Below, in pieces: positions 7,686-15,454 of a stretch of DNA of 64,000 bases. Below the pieces are notes generated by a model. It was given only the letters and a program-made list of their open reading frames with translations. It was not told the origin of the DNA and did not search any database. The position numbers and the translations under genes are program-made. This stretch comes from CADCWK01 sp035944555. GTDB taxonomy: Bacteria; Chloroflexota; Chloroflexia; Thermomicrobiales; UBA6265. Position 1 is the first letter of the stretch. Each line of letters begins with the position of its first letter. The DNA lies in the NCBI GenBank assembly GCA_035944555.1, contig DASZAY010000026.1:62001-126000 (forward strand), given 5' to 3'.

Positions 7686-8978
7686 TCAGTCGCCGGGCGA
7701 GCCGAGGCGGTCCAGCCGGGTCATCGCCTCCTCGACATCGATCCGGCCTTCCTCCAAACCGCGGAGGATTTCCAGTCGCTCGTACTCGCCGTCCACCACC
7801 TCGCGCTTCTGCTCCGATCGCTCCCGATCAGCCTCCAGCGCGTCCGCCGACGGACTGACGGGCGGCGTGGGCGGGACCGGAGAAACCGGCGGGACAGGAA
7901 CGACAGGCGAGGCAGGCGGAACCGGCGGAACCGGCGGGACAGGTGGCGTCCGGTGCCGGCCCAGGTCGGCTAGCACATCGCCCAGCTCGGCCTCCACCTC
8001 TCCGACGATCCGCTGCCAGTCCGACTTGCCGCCGGAGTGCCCATCCGTCTTCGCGGAGGACTTGCGCTTGCCGTCGCTGGCCGTTTCGGCCGGAAGATCA
8101 GGGAGGTCATCCGGCAGCTCGCCGTCTCCGACCTCAATGCTGACGTCGCCGCTGACCGTCCGAACCTGGAACGGCCGCTCGTTGCCGGGGCCGTCTCCCA
8201 GTCGCCAGGACCGGCGGCCGCGGCGCTCTGCCGCCCCCTCGACATCGACCGACCCGGAAAGCGTCTGCACATCCAGCGCGAACCGGCCCGACTCGGGCGC
8301 GAGGGCCAGTTCGACGTTGACCCCGCCGCTGACGGTCGCCACCTCGATCGCTCCGTGTCCGACCGGGATCGCGTCGACATTGGCGTCGCCGCTGACCGAG
8401 TTCAGCGTGAGGCGCTCAACGACACTCTCCGAGAGACTGACGTCTCCGGACGTCGCCGTCAGGCGGGCCCGGCCGTGGAACTCCTCGACCTGGATGTCGC
8501 CCGAGGCCGCCCGGCACTCCAGCTGGCCGACAACCCGCGAGACGGAGAGATCGCCCGACGCCGCGTCCACCCGGACATCGCCGGTGAGGCCGGCGACGCG
8601 GACCTCCCCGGATGCCGTGCTCAGCCGGGCCGAGACGCCGGCTCCCCCGGAGGTCGTCATCTGGCGGCGGGGGATCAGAATCATGACGTCGTAGCTGCCA
8701 CTGCCTCGCAGTACCCGGGTGAGGCCCGCCGCCTTGACCGGGTGGATCTCCAAACGCTGGCCGTCCCAGCTCACCCGGGCCACGGGGTCGGACCCGCGGC
8801 CACGATCCGGGGTGACCGTGACGGTCATCGTCTCGTCGTCGTCGGTGACCTCGACGTCCAGCTCGCCGGACGTGATCTGAACGGCCATTCCCAGCAGCTG
8901 CGTCGTATCGCGGATGGTCAGGTCAAAGCGCTGCTCTTCGTCGTCGCCGAAGATCTCGCTATCCAGTCGCTCGGTCAT
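7686..8978 (-). CDS. DUF4097-like beta-solenoid protein with SHOCT-like C-terminus
   Basis: A 430-residue protein from ATG 8978 (GGAGG 8 bases upstream). Residues about 95-290 contain repeated strands built on S-G-D/E-V (STASGEVRVAGLTGDVRVDA, AASGDIQVEEF, SVSGDANVDAI, TVSGDVSIEV), the signature of DUF4097/putative adhesin beta-helices. A charged linker and a P-V-P-P rich segment (about residues 345-385) follow. The last 40 residues (YERLEILRGLEEGRIDVEEAMTRLDRL) form a SHOCT-like helical pair also found in the upstream neighbours. There is no signal peptide, so it is probably cytoplasmic. It is the last gene of the DUF2089 operon. Function unknown; related proteins occur in envelope-stress operons. 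Confidence 0.75.
   Translation of the reverse strand: MTERLDSEIFGDDEEQRFDLTIRDTTQLLGMAVQITSGELDVEVTDDDETMTVTVTPDRGRGSDPVARVSWDGQRLEIHPVKAAGLTRVLRGSGSYDVMILIPRRQMTTSGGAGVSARLSTASGEVRVAGLTGDVRVDAASGDLSVSRVVGQLECRAASGDIQVEEFHGRARLTATSGDVSLSESVVERLTLNSVSGDANVDAIPVGHGAIEVATVSGGVNVELALAPESGRFALDVQTLSGSVDVEGAAERRGRRSWRLGDGPGNERPFQVRTVSGDVSIEVGDGELPDDLPDLPAETASDGKRKSSAKTDGHSGGKSDWQRIVGEVEAELGDVLADLGRHRTPPVPPVPPVPPASPVVPVPPVSPVPPTPPVSPSADALEADRERSEQKREVVDGEYERLEILRGLEEGRIDVEEAMTRLDRLGSPGD
7857..7948 (-). repeat. GGCGGAACC-type short repeats encoding P-V-P-P tract
   Basis: Degenerate 9-base units (GGCGGAACC/GGCGGGACA) occur in tandem and encode the Pro-Val-Pro-Pro linker of the DUF4097 protein. It is a probable flexible spacer and a slippage-prone site. 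Confidence 0.7.
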
Positions 8979-9098
8979 CGTCGTCCTCCGCCGGTCGATC
9001 CGGCCCCTCGTGAGGGTGTGCTCGCCCAGAGGCACCCTCGTGGGGCCTCGTCTCCATGCTGCTGACGGTGTCTGGCTGACGTTGATCCCGCCCTGCGG

Positions 9099-9701
9099 CT
9101 ATTCCACCGCGATCCGGACCAGTTGGCCGTCAGCCTCGGTGACCTCGATGATCGTCCCGGTCTGGCCGCTGCCGACTGCCCGCCGGATCGAGTCGCCTAC
9201 CGCTCCCTGGAGCAGCCCCGGCGCGTAGCGCTCGGCGACCCGGAGCCCGGCGTCGATGAACCCGATCGGGAGGCCGAGGTTGACGTGCGACCCGTCGGCT
9301 TCGTTGACCTGGATCCTGAGGACCCGTCGGCCCGCGTCAACCTGGCCCGGTCCCCGTTCCGCGCCGATGCGGACGGCGCGGGCCGAACGAGCGGGACGAG
9401 GCGGACGATCCGGGCGCCGGCGGCTCCCGGCCTTGTCCTCCCGGAGGGGCTCGTCAGCGGCGTCGACGGCCAGGGCCAACGTCCGGGTCGCCGCGGCCTG
9501 CTCGATCCCATCCAGCAGGTCCAGCGCCTCCTCCGTCGAGATCACTCCCTGCTGGAGCATCTCCAGCACGTCCTCCCGACCGGTCGGGGCCGGAGCATCG
9601 CGGTCACCGGTTGCAGACATGTCGTCCAGCTTGCCGATCACGGCCGGGAGTGCAGGCAGCAGGCCGAGCAGCAGCGCGGCGTGAGACTGGATCAGCGTCA
9701 T
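9099..9701 (-). CDS. SHOCT-like domain protein, unknown function
   Basis: A 200-residue protein from ATG 9701 with an excellent AAGGAGGT site. Residues about 39-62 (REDVLEMLQQGVISTEEALDLLDGIEQ) are a SHOCT-like helical hairpin of the kind that follows DUF2089 regulators. A basic linker (RRRPDRPPRPARSARAVR) precedes a C-terminal alpha/beta part with RVLRIQVNEADGSHVNLGLPIGFIDAGLRVAERYAPGL, which resembles the LysM-free regions of YvlB-type proteins. It is encoded between the DUF2089 and DUF4097 genes with a 46-base upstream gap and probably acts with them. Biochemical role unknown. Confidence 0.7.
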   Translation of the reverse strand: MTLIQSHAALLLGLLPALPAVIGKLDDMSATGDRDAPAPTGREDVLEMLQQGVISTEEALDLLDGIEQAAATRTLALAVDAADEPLREDKAGSRRRPDRPPRPARSARAVRIGAERGPGQVDAGRRVLRIQVNEADGSHVNLGLPIGFIDAGLRVAERYAPGLLQGAVGDSIRRAVGSGQTGTIIEVTEADGQLVRIAVE

Positions 9702-9747
9702 CAGGACCTCCTTCCGGATGGGGTGGACGGGTGTGGGGGCGATCGCC

Positions 9748-10173
9748 CTACTCGGACGTGATCTCCTGCAACTGGCGCTGGGCCTCCTCGGCCGTGATCC
9801 GCCGGGCCTTGAGATCCTCGAGCACCTTGCGCCGGTCTTCCCTGACCCGCTCCTGGTCACGACCGCCGCGGCCCCCGACCTCGCCGGCCGGGAACCCCAT
9901 GGCCCGGATCGCCTCGTCCAGCCGCGCCCGGACCGTCGGATACGAGATCTTCAGCTCCGCCTCGACATCCTTGATGATGCCGCGGTTGCGAAGGAAGACC
10001 TCGACGAAGCCGAGCTGCTCATTGCTCAGCCGCTGAAACCGGGACAGAGCGAAGCGCCCGTCGATACCGGTGTCGCAGTGCGGGCAGTGAAGCCGCGTCA
10101 CCTGGAGCTCACCAGTGCAGACAGGGCAGCGACCCAGGACAGTCGGGATGGTGGTCGGGTTCGGTCGGGTCAT
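9748..10173 (-). CDS. DUF2089 zinc-ribbon/HTH regulator
   Basis: A 141-residue protein. The N-terminal zinc ribbon has Cys16, Cys19, Cys30 and Cys33 (RCPVCTGEL ... LHCPHCDTGIDG). Residues about 50-95 form a helix-turn-helix like those of sigma factors (RLSNEQLGFVEVFLRNRGII, then DVEAELKISYPTVRARLDEAI). The C-terminus (LEDLKARRITAEEAQRQLQEI) is the same SHOCT-like hairpin found in the two genes downstream. DUF2089 proteins are thought to be DNA-binding regulators of envelope-related operons, often autoregulated. It is first in its operon and has a good promoter. The start is ATG 10173. Confidence 0.85.
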   Translation of the reverse strand: MTRPNPTTIPTVLGRCPVCTGELQVTRLHCPHCDTGIDGRFALSRFQRLSNEQLGFVEVFLRNRGIIKDVEAELKISYPTVRARLDEAIRAMGFPAGEVGGRGGRDQERVREDRRKVLEDLKARRITAEEAQRQLQEITSE

Positions 10174-10240
10174 GACTGGACGTCCTAGCTGAGTGAAATT
10201 CCGTTCGCCAGCCGTTGTGCCCTGAACCGGCGATGACACG

Positions 10241-10269
10241 AAGTTACACCCGACATTGATATTCGTCAA
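10241..10269 (-). promoter_or_regulatory. Sigma-70-type promoter of the DUF2089 operon
   Basis: On the minus strand, TTGACG (10264-10269) and TAACTT (10241-10246) are separated by 17 bases. The surrounding 10235-10300 is conspicuously AT-rich compared with its neighbours and includes ATATCAAT and ATCAATTTATTC, which may be a regulator site. Confidence 0.65.
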
Positions 10270-10320
10270 CATCTCCTTGAATAAATTGATACCGGCCTTA
10301 ATCATGGCTGCGGGCGCCAC

Positions 10321-10591
10321 AGCTTTGGGTCATGACCATGTTTACGAGTGCCTGGACGAGTCGGACGATCCCTTCCAATGCTCACCGGGTCGGAGGTACG
10401 CAACCGGGTCAGGGCACCGTCCGCTTCACACATCGAGCGGAATGGCGCATCAACGGGGTCCCGGACCGAACCGGCTTCTGCCGCGGTTTTCGATGGCGCT
10501 GCCGCTCCCGGCACCGCTGGATTTCGATGGATTGCCTGGTGCCCATCAGCGGACTGGTCGGAATGCCCGTCACTTTGTACGGCCCGGGCGC
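10321..10591. other. Upstream region of argG, nothing recognised
   Basis: About 270 bases between the two divergent promoters. No T-box core (TGGNACC), no AGTA loop and no convincing short gene were found. Unlike argF, argG therefore appears not to have a T-box. Confidence 0.4.
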
Positions 10592-10621
10592 TTGACGCCC
10601 CGTCGAGGCGGTCGATACTGT
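10592..10621 (+). promoter_or_regulatory. argG: Promoter of argG
   Basis: TTGACG (10592-10597) and TACTGT (10616-10621) with an 18-base spacer, ending 44 bases before the argG start codon. Confidence 0.55.
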
Positions 10622-10665
10622 CCCGTGATCACGACCTGCCACCCGCACCGAGAGGACTTCACCCG

Positions 10666-12012
10666 ATGAGTTCCACGTCCGGCGACCTGACCCCGTCCGC
10701 CGCCCCGATCGCCAACCTGCCGAAGCACCCGGACGGCTCGTCGCCGAAGAAGATCGCGCTGGCCTACTCAGGCGGTCTCGACACCTCCTGCATCATCCCG
10801 TGGCTCAAGGAGCAGTACGGCCCGGACACCGAGGTCATCGCCGTTGCCGCCGATATCGGCCAGCCGGACGACCTCTCCGGCGTCGAGGCCAAGGCGATCG
10901 CGTCCGGCGCCAGCAAGTGCTACGTGCTGGACCTCAAGGACGAGTTCCTCCGCGAGTACGCCTTCCCGACCCTGCGCGCCGGTGCCGTCTACGAGCGCAA
11001 GTACCTGCTCGGCACGTCGATGGCCCGCCCGCTGATCGCCGCCAAGCAGGTCGAGATCGCCCTCAAGGAAGGGTGCGACGCGCTCGCCCACGGCTGCACC
11101 GGCAAGGGCAATGACCAGGTCCGCTTCGAGCTGACCTACCAGGCGCTCGCCCCCGGCCTGACCGTGATCGCCCCGTGGCGGCACTGGCACATCCGGTCCC
11201 GCGAGGACGCGATCGCGTACGCCGAGGCCCACGGCGTCCCGGTCGCCGCGACAACGAAGAAGATCTACTCCATCGACGGCAACCTCTGGCACCTGTCCCA
11301 CGAGGGCGGCGACCTGGAGGATCCGTGGATCGAGGCCCCGGCCGACGCCTTCAGCTGGACGGTCGCCCCGGAGCAGGCACCCAACGAGCCGGCCTACGTC
11401 ACGATCGGCTTCGAGCAGGGCTGGCCGGTCTCGGTCGACGGCGAGACGCTCGCCCCCATCGACCTGCTGGAACGGCTGAACACGCTGGGCGGGGAGCACG
11501 GCGTTGGCCGGATCGACATGCTCGAGAACCGCCTGGTCGGGATGAAGAGCCGCGGCGTGTACGAGACGCCGGGCGGCACGATCCTCTCCGCCGCCCACAA
11601 GGATCTCGAGCACCTGACGCTCGACAAGATGTCGATGCGGCTCAAGGACGACCTCGCCACCCAGTACGCCGACATCGTCTACAACGGGCTCTGGTTCGCC
11701 CCGGTCAAGGCGGCGATCGACGCCTTCCTGGCCGAGAACCAGCGCGCCGTCACCGGTGAAGTCCGGCTCCGGCTGTACAAGGGCACGGTCACGGCGGTCG
11801 GGCGCAAGTCGCCGTTCGGCCTCTACGACGAGGACCTGGCGACCTTCGGGCAGGACGATGTCTACCGGCAGATCGACGCCGAGGGCTTCATCCGCCTGTT
11901 CGGCCTCGGCACCAAGGTGGCCGCCCGCCGCGACGAGCAGTTGCCGGCCGGCGCCAGTGTCACCGGCTCCTCGATCCTGCCAGGTGGCGGGACGAAGGCG
12001 ATCGACGGGTAG
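10666..12012 (+). CDS. argG: Argininosuccinate synthase
   Basis: A 448-residue cytoplasmic enzyme joining citrulline and aspartate with ATP, the penultimate step of arginine synthesis. The start ATG 10666 follows GAGAGG. The first 27 residues are an unconserved extension. Then comes the N-type PP-loop KKIALAYSGGLDTSCI, followed by AHGCTGKGNDQVRFE (ATP/citrulline site), VIAPWRHWHIRSREDAIAYA, KKIYSIDGNLWHLSHEGG and a C-terminal helix typical of the family. Length is slightly above the usual 400 residues because of the N-terminal tail and a short C-terminal tail. It has its own promoter and a very strong terminator, so it is monocistronic. Confidence 0.97.
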   Translation: MSSTSGDLTPSAAPIANLPKHPDGSSPKKIALAYSGGLDTSCIIPWLKEQYGPDTEVIAVAADIGQPDDLSGVEAKAIASGASKCYVLDLKDEFLREYAFPTLRAGAVYERKYLLGTSMARPLIAAKQVEIALKEGCDALAHGCTGKGNDQVRFELTYQALAPGLTVIAPWRHWHIRSREDAIAYAEAHGVPVAATTKKIYSIDGNLWHLSHEGGDLEDPWIEAPADAFSWTVAPEQAPNEPAYVTIGFEQGWPVSVDGETLAPIDLLERLNTLGGEHGVGRIDMLENRLVGMKSRGVYETPGGTILSAAHKDLEHLTLDKMSMRLKDDLATQYADIVYNGLWFAPVKAAIDAFLAENQRAVTGEVRLRLYKGTVTAVGRKSPFGLYDEDLATFGQDDVYRQIDAEGFIRLFGLGTKVAARRDEQLPAGASVTGSSILPGGGTKAIDG

Positions 12013-12050
12013 CTTTCCCGGGAGTCCCTGGGCGAAAGCCAACGCACCCG

Positions 12051-12092
12051 ATGGGGTGTCGCCGGGGGGTATGCCCCCCGGCGACACCCCAT
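12051..12092 (+). terminator. argG terminator: perfect 19-bp hairpin
   Basis: 12051-12069 pairs without mismatch with 12074-12092 around a TATG loop, followed by TTTCC. It is 38 bases past the argG stop and is the strongest hairpin in this part of the window. It could also stop transcription from the opposite direction. Confidence 0.85.
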
Positions 12093-12208
12093 TTCCATGT
12101 CTGTCGTCCGTGGCGGGCCCATCCCGGACACTCCCTGCCCCCATGCGCCGCTACGCTGATCCGGTAGCCCCGATCAGCCGCGACGTACCACGCAGGAGTT
12201 GCCAGCCC

Positions 12209-13051
12209 ATGTCCGAGTCCATGTCCTCGCCGGTCACCGGCACCGCCGCTGGCGTCCCCTACGTGGCCGTCCCGCCGCTCCGCGCCGACCGGGAGAACGC
12301 ACCGCTCGTCGTGGCCTGGCACCTGATGGATCCACCCCGGACCCCGGCGGCGTTCCAGGCGGCGATCCCGCTGGACGGACTCGATGCCTGGCGGGTCTAC
12401 CTGACGCTCCCGATGTTCGGCGAGCGGATGCGGGCCGGCGGGATGGATGAAATCTTCGGCCTGATGGGCGAGGACGCCGTGCTGAAGTTCTACGGGCCGG
12501 TCGAGCTGGACGCCGCCGCCGAGTTCCCGGCGGCGCTGGCCGACCTTCAAAGCCAGCTGGCGATCATGTCCACCTCGCTCGGTCTGATGGGCGGCTCGGC
12601 CGGCGGCGCGGTGGTGCAGACCCTCCTGGCGGAAGCCGACCTCGACGTGCGGGCAGCGGTCCTGATCAGTCCCGTTGTCCGGCTGCGCGACCTGATCGAC
12701 TCGTTCGAGCAGATCACCTACCAGTGGAGCCCGGAGTCCGACGCCGTCGCGGCGCGGCTGGACTTCGTCGCCCGGGCCGGCGAGATCGCCCGGCGGCGCC
12801 CCGGCCTGCCGATCCGCACGATCGCTGGCGCCGATGATGAGGCGTGCATGCTTGACCCGATCCGGGAGCAGGAAGCAGCGTTTGCCGGGCTGGCCGCCTC
12901 AGGAACGCCGATCCGGGCCGACCTGCAGATCCTCGACGGGATGGGTCATGGCGTCGCCGATGAGCCGGGCATCGAGCCCGCCCCGCAGAACACTGATGCC
13001 GTCCGGGTCGACGCCCTGGCCACGGAATGGTTCCGGGAGCACCTGCAGTAG
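12209..13051 (+). CDS. Alpha/beta-hydrolase fold protein
   Basis: A 280-residue protein from ATG 12209 (CAGGAG upstream). The nucleophile elbow is GLMGGSAGGAVVQ with Ser in G-G-S-A-G-G. A likely acid lies in the segment TIAGADDEACMLDP and the catalytic His in DGMGHGVADEP near the C-terminus. These are the three parts of a serine-hydrolase triad. There is no signal peptide. It sits between argG and the argF leader but has no clear pathway link. It is probably a carboxylesterase or acyl hydrolase; substrate unknown. Confidence 0.8.
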   Translation: MSESMSSPVTGTAAGVPYVAVPPLRADRENAPLVVAWHLMDPPRTPAAFQAAIPLDGLDAWRVYLTLPMFGERMRAGGMDEIFGLMGEDAVLKFYGPVELDAAAEFPAALADLQSQLAIMSTSLGLMGGSAGGAVVQTLLAEADLDVRAAVLISPVVRLRDLIDSFEQITYQWSPESDAVAARLDFVARAGEIARRRPGLPIRTIAGADDEACMLDPIREQEAAFAGLAASGTPIRADLQILDGMGHGVADEPGIEPAPQNTDAVRVDALATEWFREHLQ

Positions 13052-13181
13052 GGCCCGCTGCTCCTTCATCGACCCCTAGCCCGGTCCTGACTGGCCAAGG
13101 CAATGGGCTGGCTGACGCCCATCGGCTCCTGGCGCGGACGCTTCCACCTCGTCCCATTTGCAGAAAACCTGTGCGAGCCTA

Positions 13182-13210
13182 TCGACATCCGCCGAACCCT
13201 CTGCTAGCAT
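13182..13210 (+). promoter_or_regulatory. Probable promoter of the argF-lysW operon
   Basis: TCGACA (13182-13187) and TAGCAT (13205-13210) with a 17-base spacer. Transcription from here would give a leader of about 630 bases before argF, containing a short Arg-rich ORF and the T-box. Confidence 0.5.
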
Positions 13211-13267
13211 GGCGTCTTCCGGGCCAGTCCCGAATCTCGACGACGTGATGCGGTGAGAGGTGAGGCA

Positions 13268-13366
13268 ATGACCGACACCAGCTCCAGACCAGCGAACAGC
13301 CGGGGGTTGACCCCCCGCTCCCCACGTGGGCTGTCGTTCGCGCGTCGCGACCGTACGACGCGCTGA
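13268..13366 (+). CDS. Possible Arg-rich leader peptide (32 aa)
   Basis: ATG 13268 is preceded by GAGAGG at 13255-13260 (7-base spacing). The frame runs 32 codons to TGA 13364-13366 and holds 8 Arg codons, five of them in the last 7 residues (ending FARRDRTTR). The stop codon overlaps the 5' arm of a hairpin (GCGCTG 13360-13365 with CAGCGC 13384-13389). It would be the first frame in the argF transcript, the position of an attenuator peptide. High-GC noncoding DNA is often Arg-rich by chance, so this is a hypothesis only. Confidence 0.3.
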   Translation: MTDTSSRPANSRGLTPRSPRGLSFARRDRTTR

Positions 13367-13479
13367 CGGCAGCCCCTCGCCGACAGCGCCCCTCACGACG
13401 TCTGATCAATCCAACGACAGCAGCAACGACTACCGTCCTATCCGCCTGACCACCGTGTCCGGCGTCGGACGGCGACCCG

Positions 13480-13850
13480 CGACGACGGGGACCAGTACGG
13501 ACCAGCAGCGCACGAGCGACCCGGGGGCGGTGGAAGCCCGGGACACGCGCCAGCACCCGGAACGCACCCCTGAGCGGTCGGCCGAAGAAAGTTCCCGTGT
13601 TGCCCGCGTTACGGCGCGGACCACGGAGCAAGTAGGATCGACGGGGTGGCTCCCCGGTCAGCAACAGCCGAGAGATGCGCGACACACCACCGACCCCCGG
13701 GCTCCTGCTCTTCGGGTCGCGTCGCGCAAGGAGGGTGGTACCGCGGGAGCCAACGCCTCTCGCCCCTTCGGTCAGGTCCCGGTAGCCCCTGCGGGCTCCG
13801 CGCCAGACCCCGAGCGCCGTCTTTTCGCTCGTGACCGGAGGAGAAGCCCC
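13480..13850 (+). promoter_or_regulatory. T-box leader of argF, specifier CGC (arginine)
   Basis: Stem I can be read. The lower helix is GGGG (13487-13490) with CCCC (13567-13570). The loop-E strands are AGTA (13494-13497) and GAA (13560-13562), closed by CGG (13498-13500) with CCG (13557-13559). The triplet after GAA is CGC (13563-13565), followed by purine A. The apical part has the stem CCCGGG (13520-13525/13537-13542) with GGTG at 13529-13532. An AGTAG linker element lies at 13631. The T-box core GGGTGGTACCGCG is at 13733-13745, with bulge TGGT (13736-13739) to pair with a tRNA ACCA end. The 3' arm of the core can instead pair with GGCTCCGCG (13794-13802), giving the alternative stem. No clear U-run follows, so termination versus translational control is open. 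Confidence 0.85.
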
Positions 13851-14999
13851 GTGGATCTCGCCGCCTACACCCAGCAGTCCCAGGATCAGCAGACCGATAG
13901 TGTCGTCTCGGAGACGCCAGCCCAGTCCACGGGCCACGCGCCGGCCGCGCCGCTGCACGCCGTCGCGCCGACGCAGCCGAGCTACGACAGCATGCTCGCG
14001 CCTGCCTCCGACCGGATCATCTCGCTCGGCGGACCCGGCACGCAGTGGCTGCCGACCTTCACCGTCTCGGCCCGGCTGCGGCAGCGGGATCTCCTCAGCG
14101 AGGTCGACCTGACCCCGGACGAGATCACGGAGGTCCTGGACACGGCCTTCCGGCTCAAGGACATGCTCCACAGCGGGCAGCCGCACAGCTACCTGGCTGG
14201 CAAGACGCTGGCGATGCTGTTCGAGCACCCCAGCACCCGGACCCGCCTGTCGCTGCAGGCCGGCATGGCCCAGCTCGGCGGCCAGGCGATCGTCCTCAAC
14301 CAGAACGACCTGCAGATCTCCCGGGGCGAGACCATCGGCGATACGGCCGAAATCTTCAGCCGCTACGTCGACGGCATCGCCGCCCGGGTCGCCTCCCACG
14401 ACACGCTGCTGGCGCTGGCTGAAAGCGCCTCCGTACCCGTCTATAACGCCCTGTCAGACCGCTACCACCCGATGCAATCCCTCTGCGACATGATGTCGCT
14501 GCGGGAGCAGTTCGGGGCGCTGGCCGGGCTGAAGCTGGCCTACGTCGGCGATGGCGCCAACAACATGGCCGCCTCGCTGATGCTGGCCGGCTCGGCACTG
14601 GGCGTCTCGGTGACGGTCGCGACCCCGGCCGCCTACCAGCCGGACCCGGACGTCGTGACGCGGGCCAAGTGGCTGGCGAACAGCACCGGCGCCACCGCCA
14701 CGGTGACCGACGACCCGTGGGCCGCGGCGAAGGACGCCGACGCGATCTACACCGACGTCCACGTCTCGCTCAACCAGAAGGACGGCGCGACCCGCGCGGT
14801 CACGCTGGCACCCTTCAAGGTGACCGAGGAGATGATGAACGCGGCCCGGCCGGCGGCGGTCTTCATGCACTGCCTGCCGATGCACCGCGGGGTCGAGGTC
14901 GATGGCGACGTGGCCGATGGCCCACGCTCGATCATCTTCGACCAGGCCGAGAACCGGCTCCATCTCCAGAAGGCGGTGCTGCTGCAGACCATGTGCTAG
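13851..14999 (+). CDS. argF: Ornithine carbamoyltransferase
   Basis: Converts ornithine and carbamoyl phosphate to citrulline in the cytoplasm. GTG 13851 is taken as the start because GGAGGAG ends 7 bases before it. This gives 382 residues, about 70 more than the family norm, with an A/P/Q/T-rich N-terminal extension. An internal ATG at 13992 would give a shorter protein. The carbamoyl-phosphate motif STRTR is at residues 128-132 and the ornithine-binding HCLPMHRG motif lies near residue 340. HCLP favours true OTCase over N-acetylornithine homologues. It is the first large gene after the Arg T-box and leads the lysW operon. Confidence 0.95.
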   Translation: MDLAAYTQQSQDQQTDSVVSETPAQSTGHAPAAPLHAVAPTQPSYDSMLAPASDRIISLGGPGTQWLPTFTVSARLRQRDLLSEVDLTPDEITEVLDTAFRLKDMLHSGQPHSYLAGKTLAMLFEHPSTRTRLSLQAGMAQLGGQAIVLNQNDLQISRGETIGDTAEIFSRYVDGIAARVASHDTLLALAESASVPVYNALSDRYHPMQSLCDMMSLREQFGALAGLKLAYVGDGANNMAASLMLAGSALGVSVTVATPAAYQPDPDVVTRAKWLANSTGATATVTDDPWAAAKDADAIYTDVHVSLNQKDGATRAVTLAPFKVTEEMMNAARPAAVFMHCLPMHRGVEVDGDVADGPRSIIFDQAENRLHLQKAVLLQTMC

Positions 15000-15148
15000 T
15001 AGCGAAGCCGCCGGGTCACCCGACCGCGATCCTGATGGGTCGCTGATGCCGCGGCCGACGATTCCGATGCCGCCCTGATGGGTCGGCGACGACCATTCCA
15101 CCAGTCGACCGGCGCCGAGGCGCGCCGGCACAGGAGTACAGACCAGCC

Positions 15149-15328
15149 ATGAGCGCGACGTCCATCACCATCGATTGCCCCGAGTGCGGCGCTTCCTTCG
15201 ACGCCACCGGCCTGGAGGCCGGCGAGATCATCGTCTGCCCAGAGTGCGGCGTGGAGCTCGAGGTCCTCTCGGTCGATCCGGTCCAGGTTGGCCTGGCCCC
15301 GGAAGAGGGCGAGGACTGGGGCGAGTAA
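15149..15328 (+). CDS. lysW: LysW amino-group carrier protein
   Basis: A 59-residue acidic zinc-ribbon protein with CPEC at residues 10-13 and 30-33, ending in the diagnostic C-terminus EDWGE. The gamma-carboxyl of the final Glu is joined to the alpha-amino group of glutamate or 2-aminoadipate and carries the intermediates of ornithine/lysine synthesis. ATG 15149 has AGGAG 12 bases upstream. It lies between argF and the LysX-like gene, in the same direction as the LysW-dependent enzymes. It is acidic apart from the zinc site, as expected for a carrier that docks on basic enzyme surfaces. Confidence 0.96.
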   Translation: MSATSITIDCPECGASFDATGLEAGEIIVCPECGVELEVLSVDPVQVGLAPEEGEDWGE

Positions 15329-15454
15329 TCGCCGCTGACCGGCCCGGGGTTGTCCCGGGCCACGACTGACCGGGCGGGCCACGGGGCTCGCCCAGACATG
15401 ATCGGCCGTGTGTCGATCCGGCGTGAGACCCACGCCATCGCGGGGAGAACGATA

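Noticed and set aside
10321..10665. T-box or leader peptide upstream of argG
   Set aside because: No TGGNACC core, AGTA loop or AGTAG linker element was found; only an ordinary promoter.
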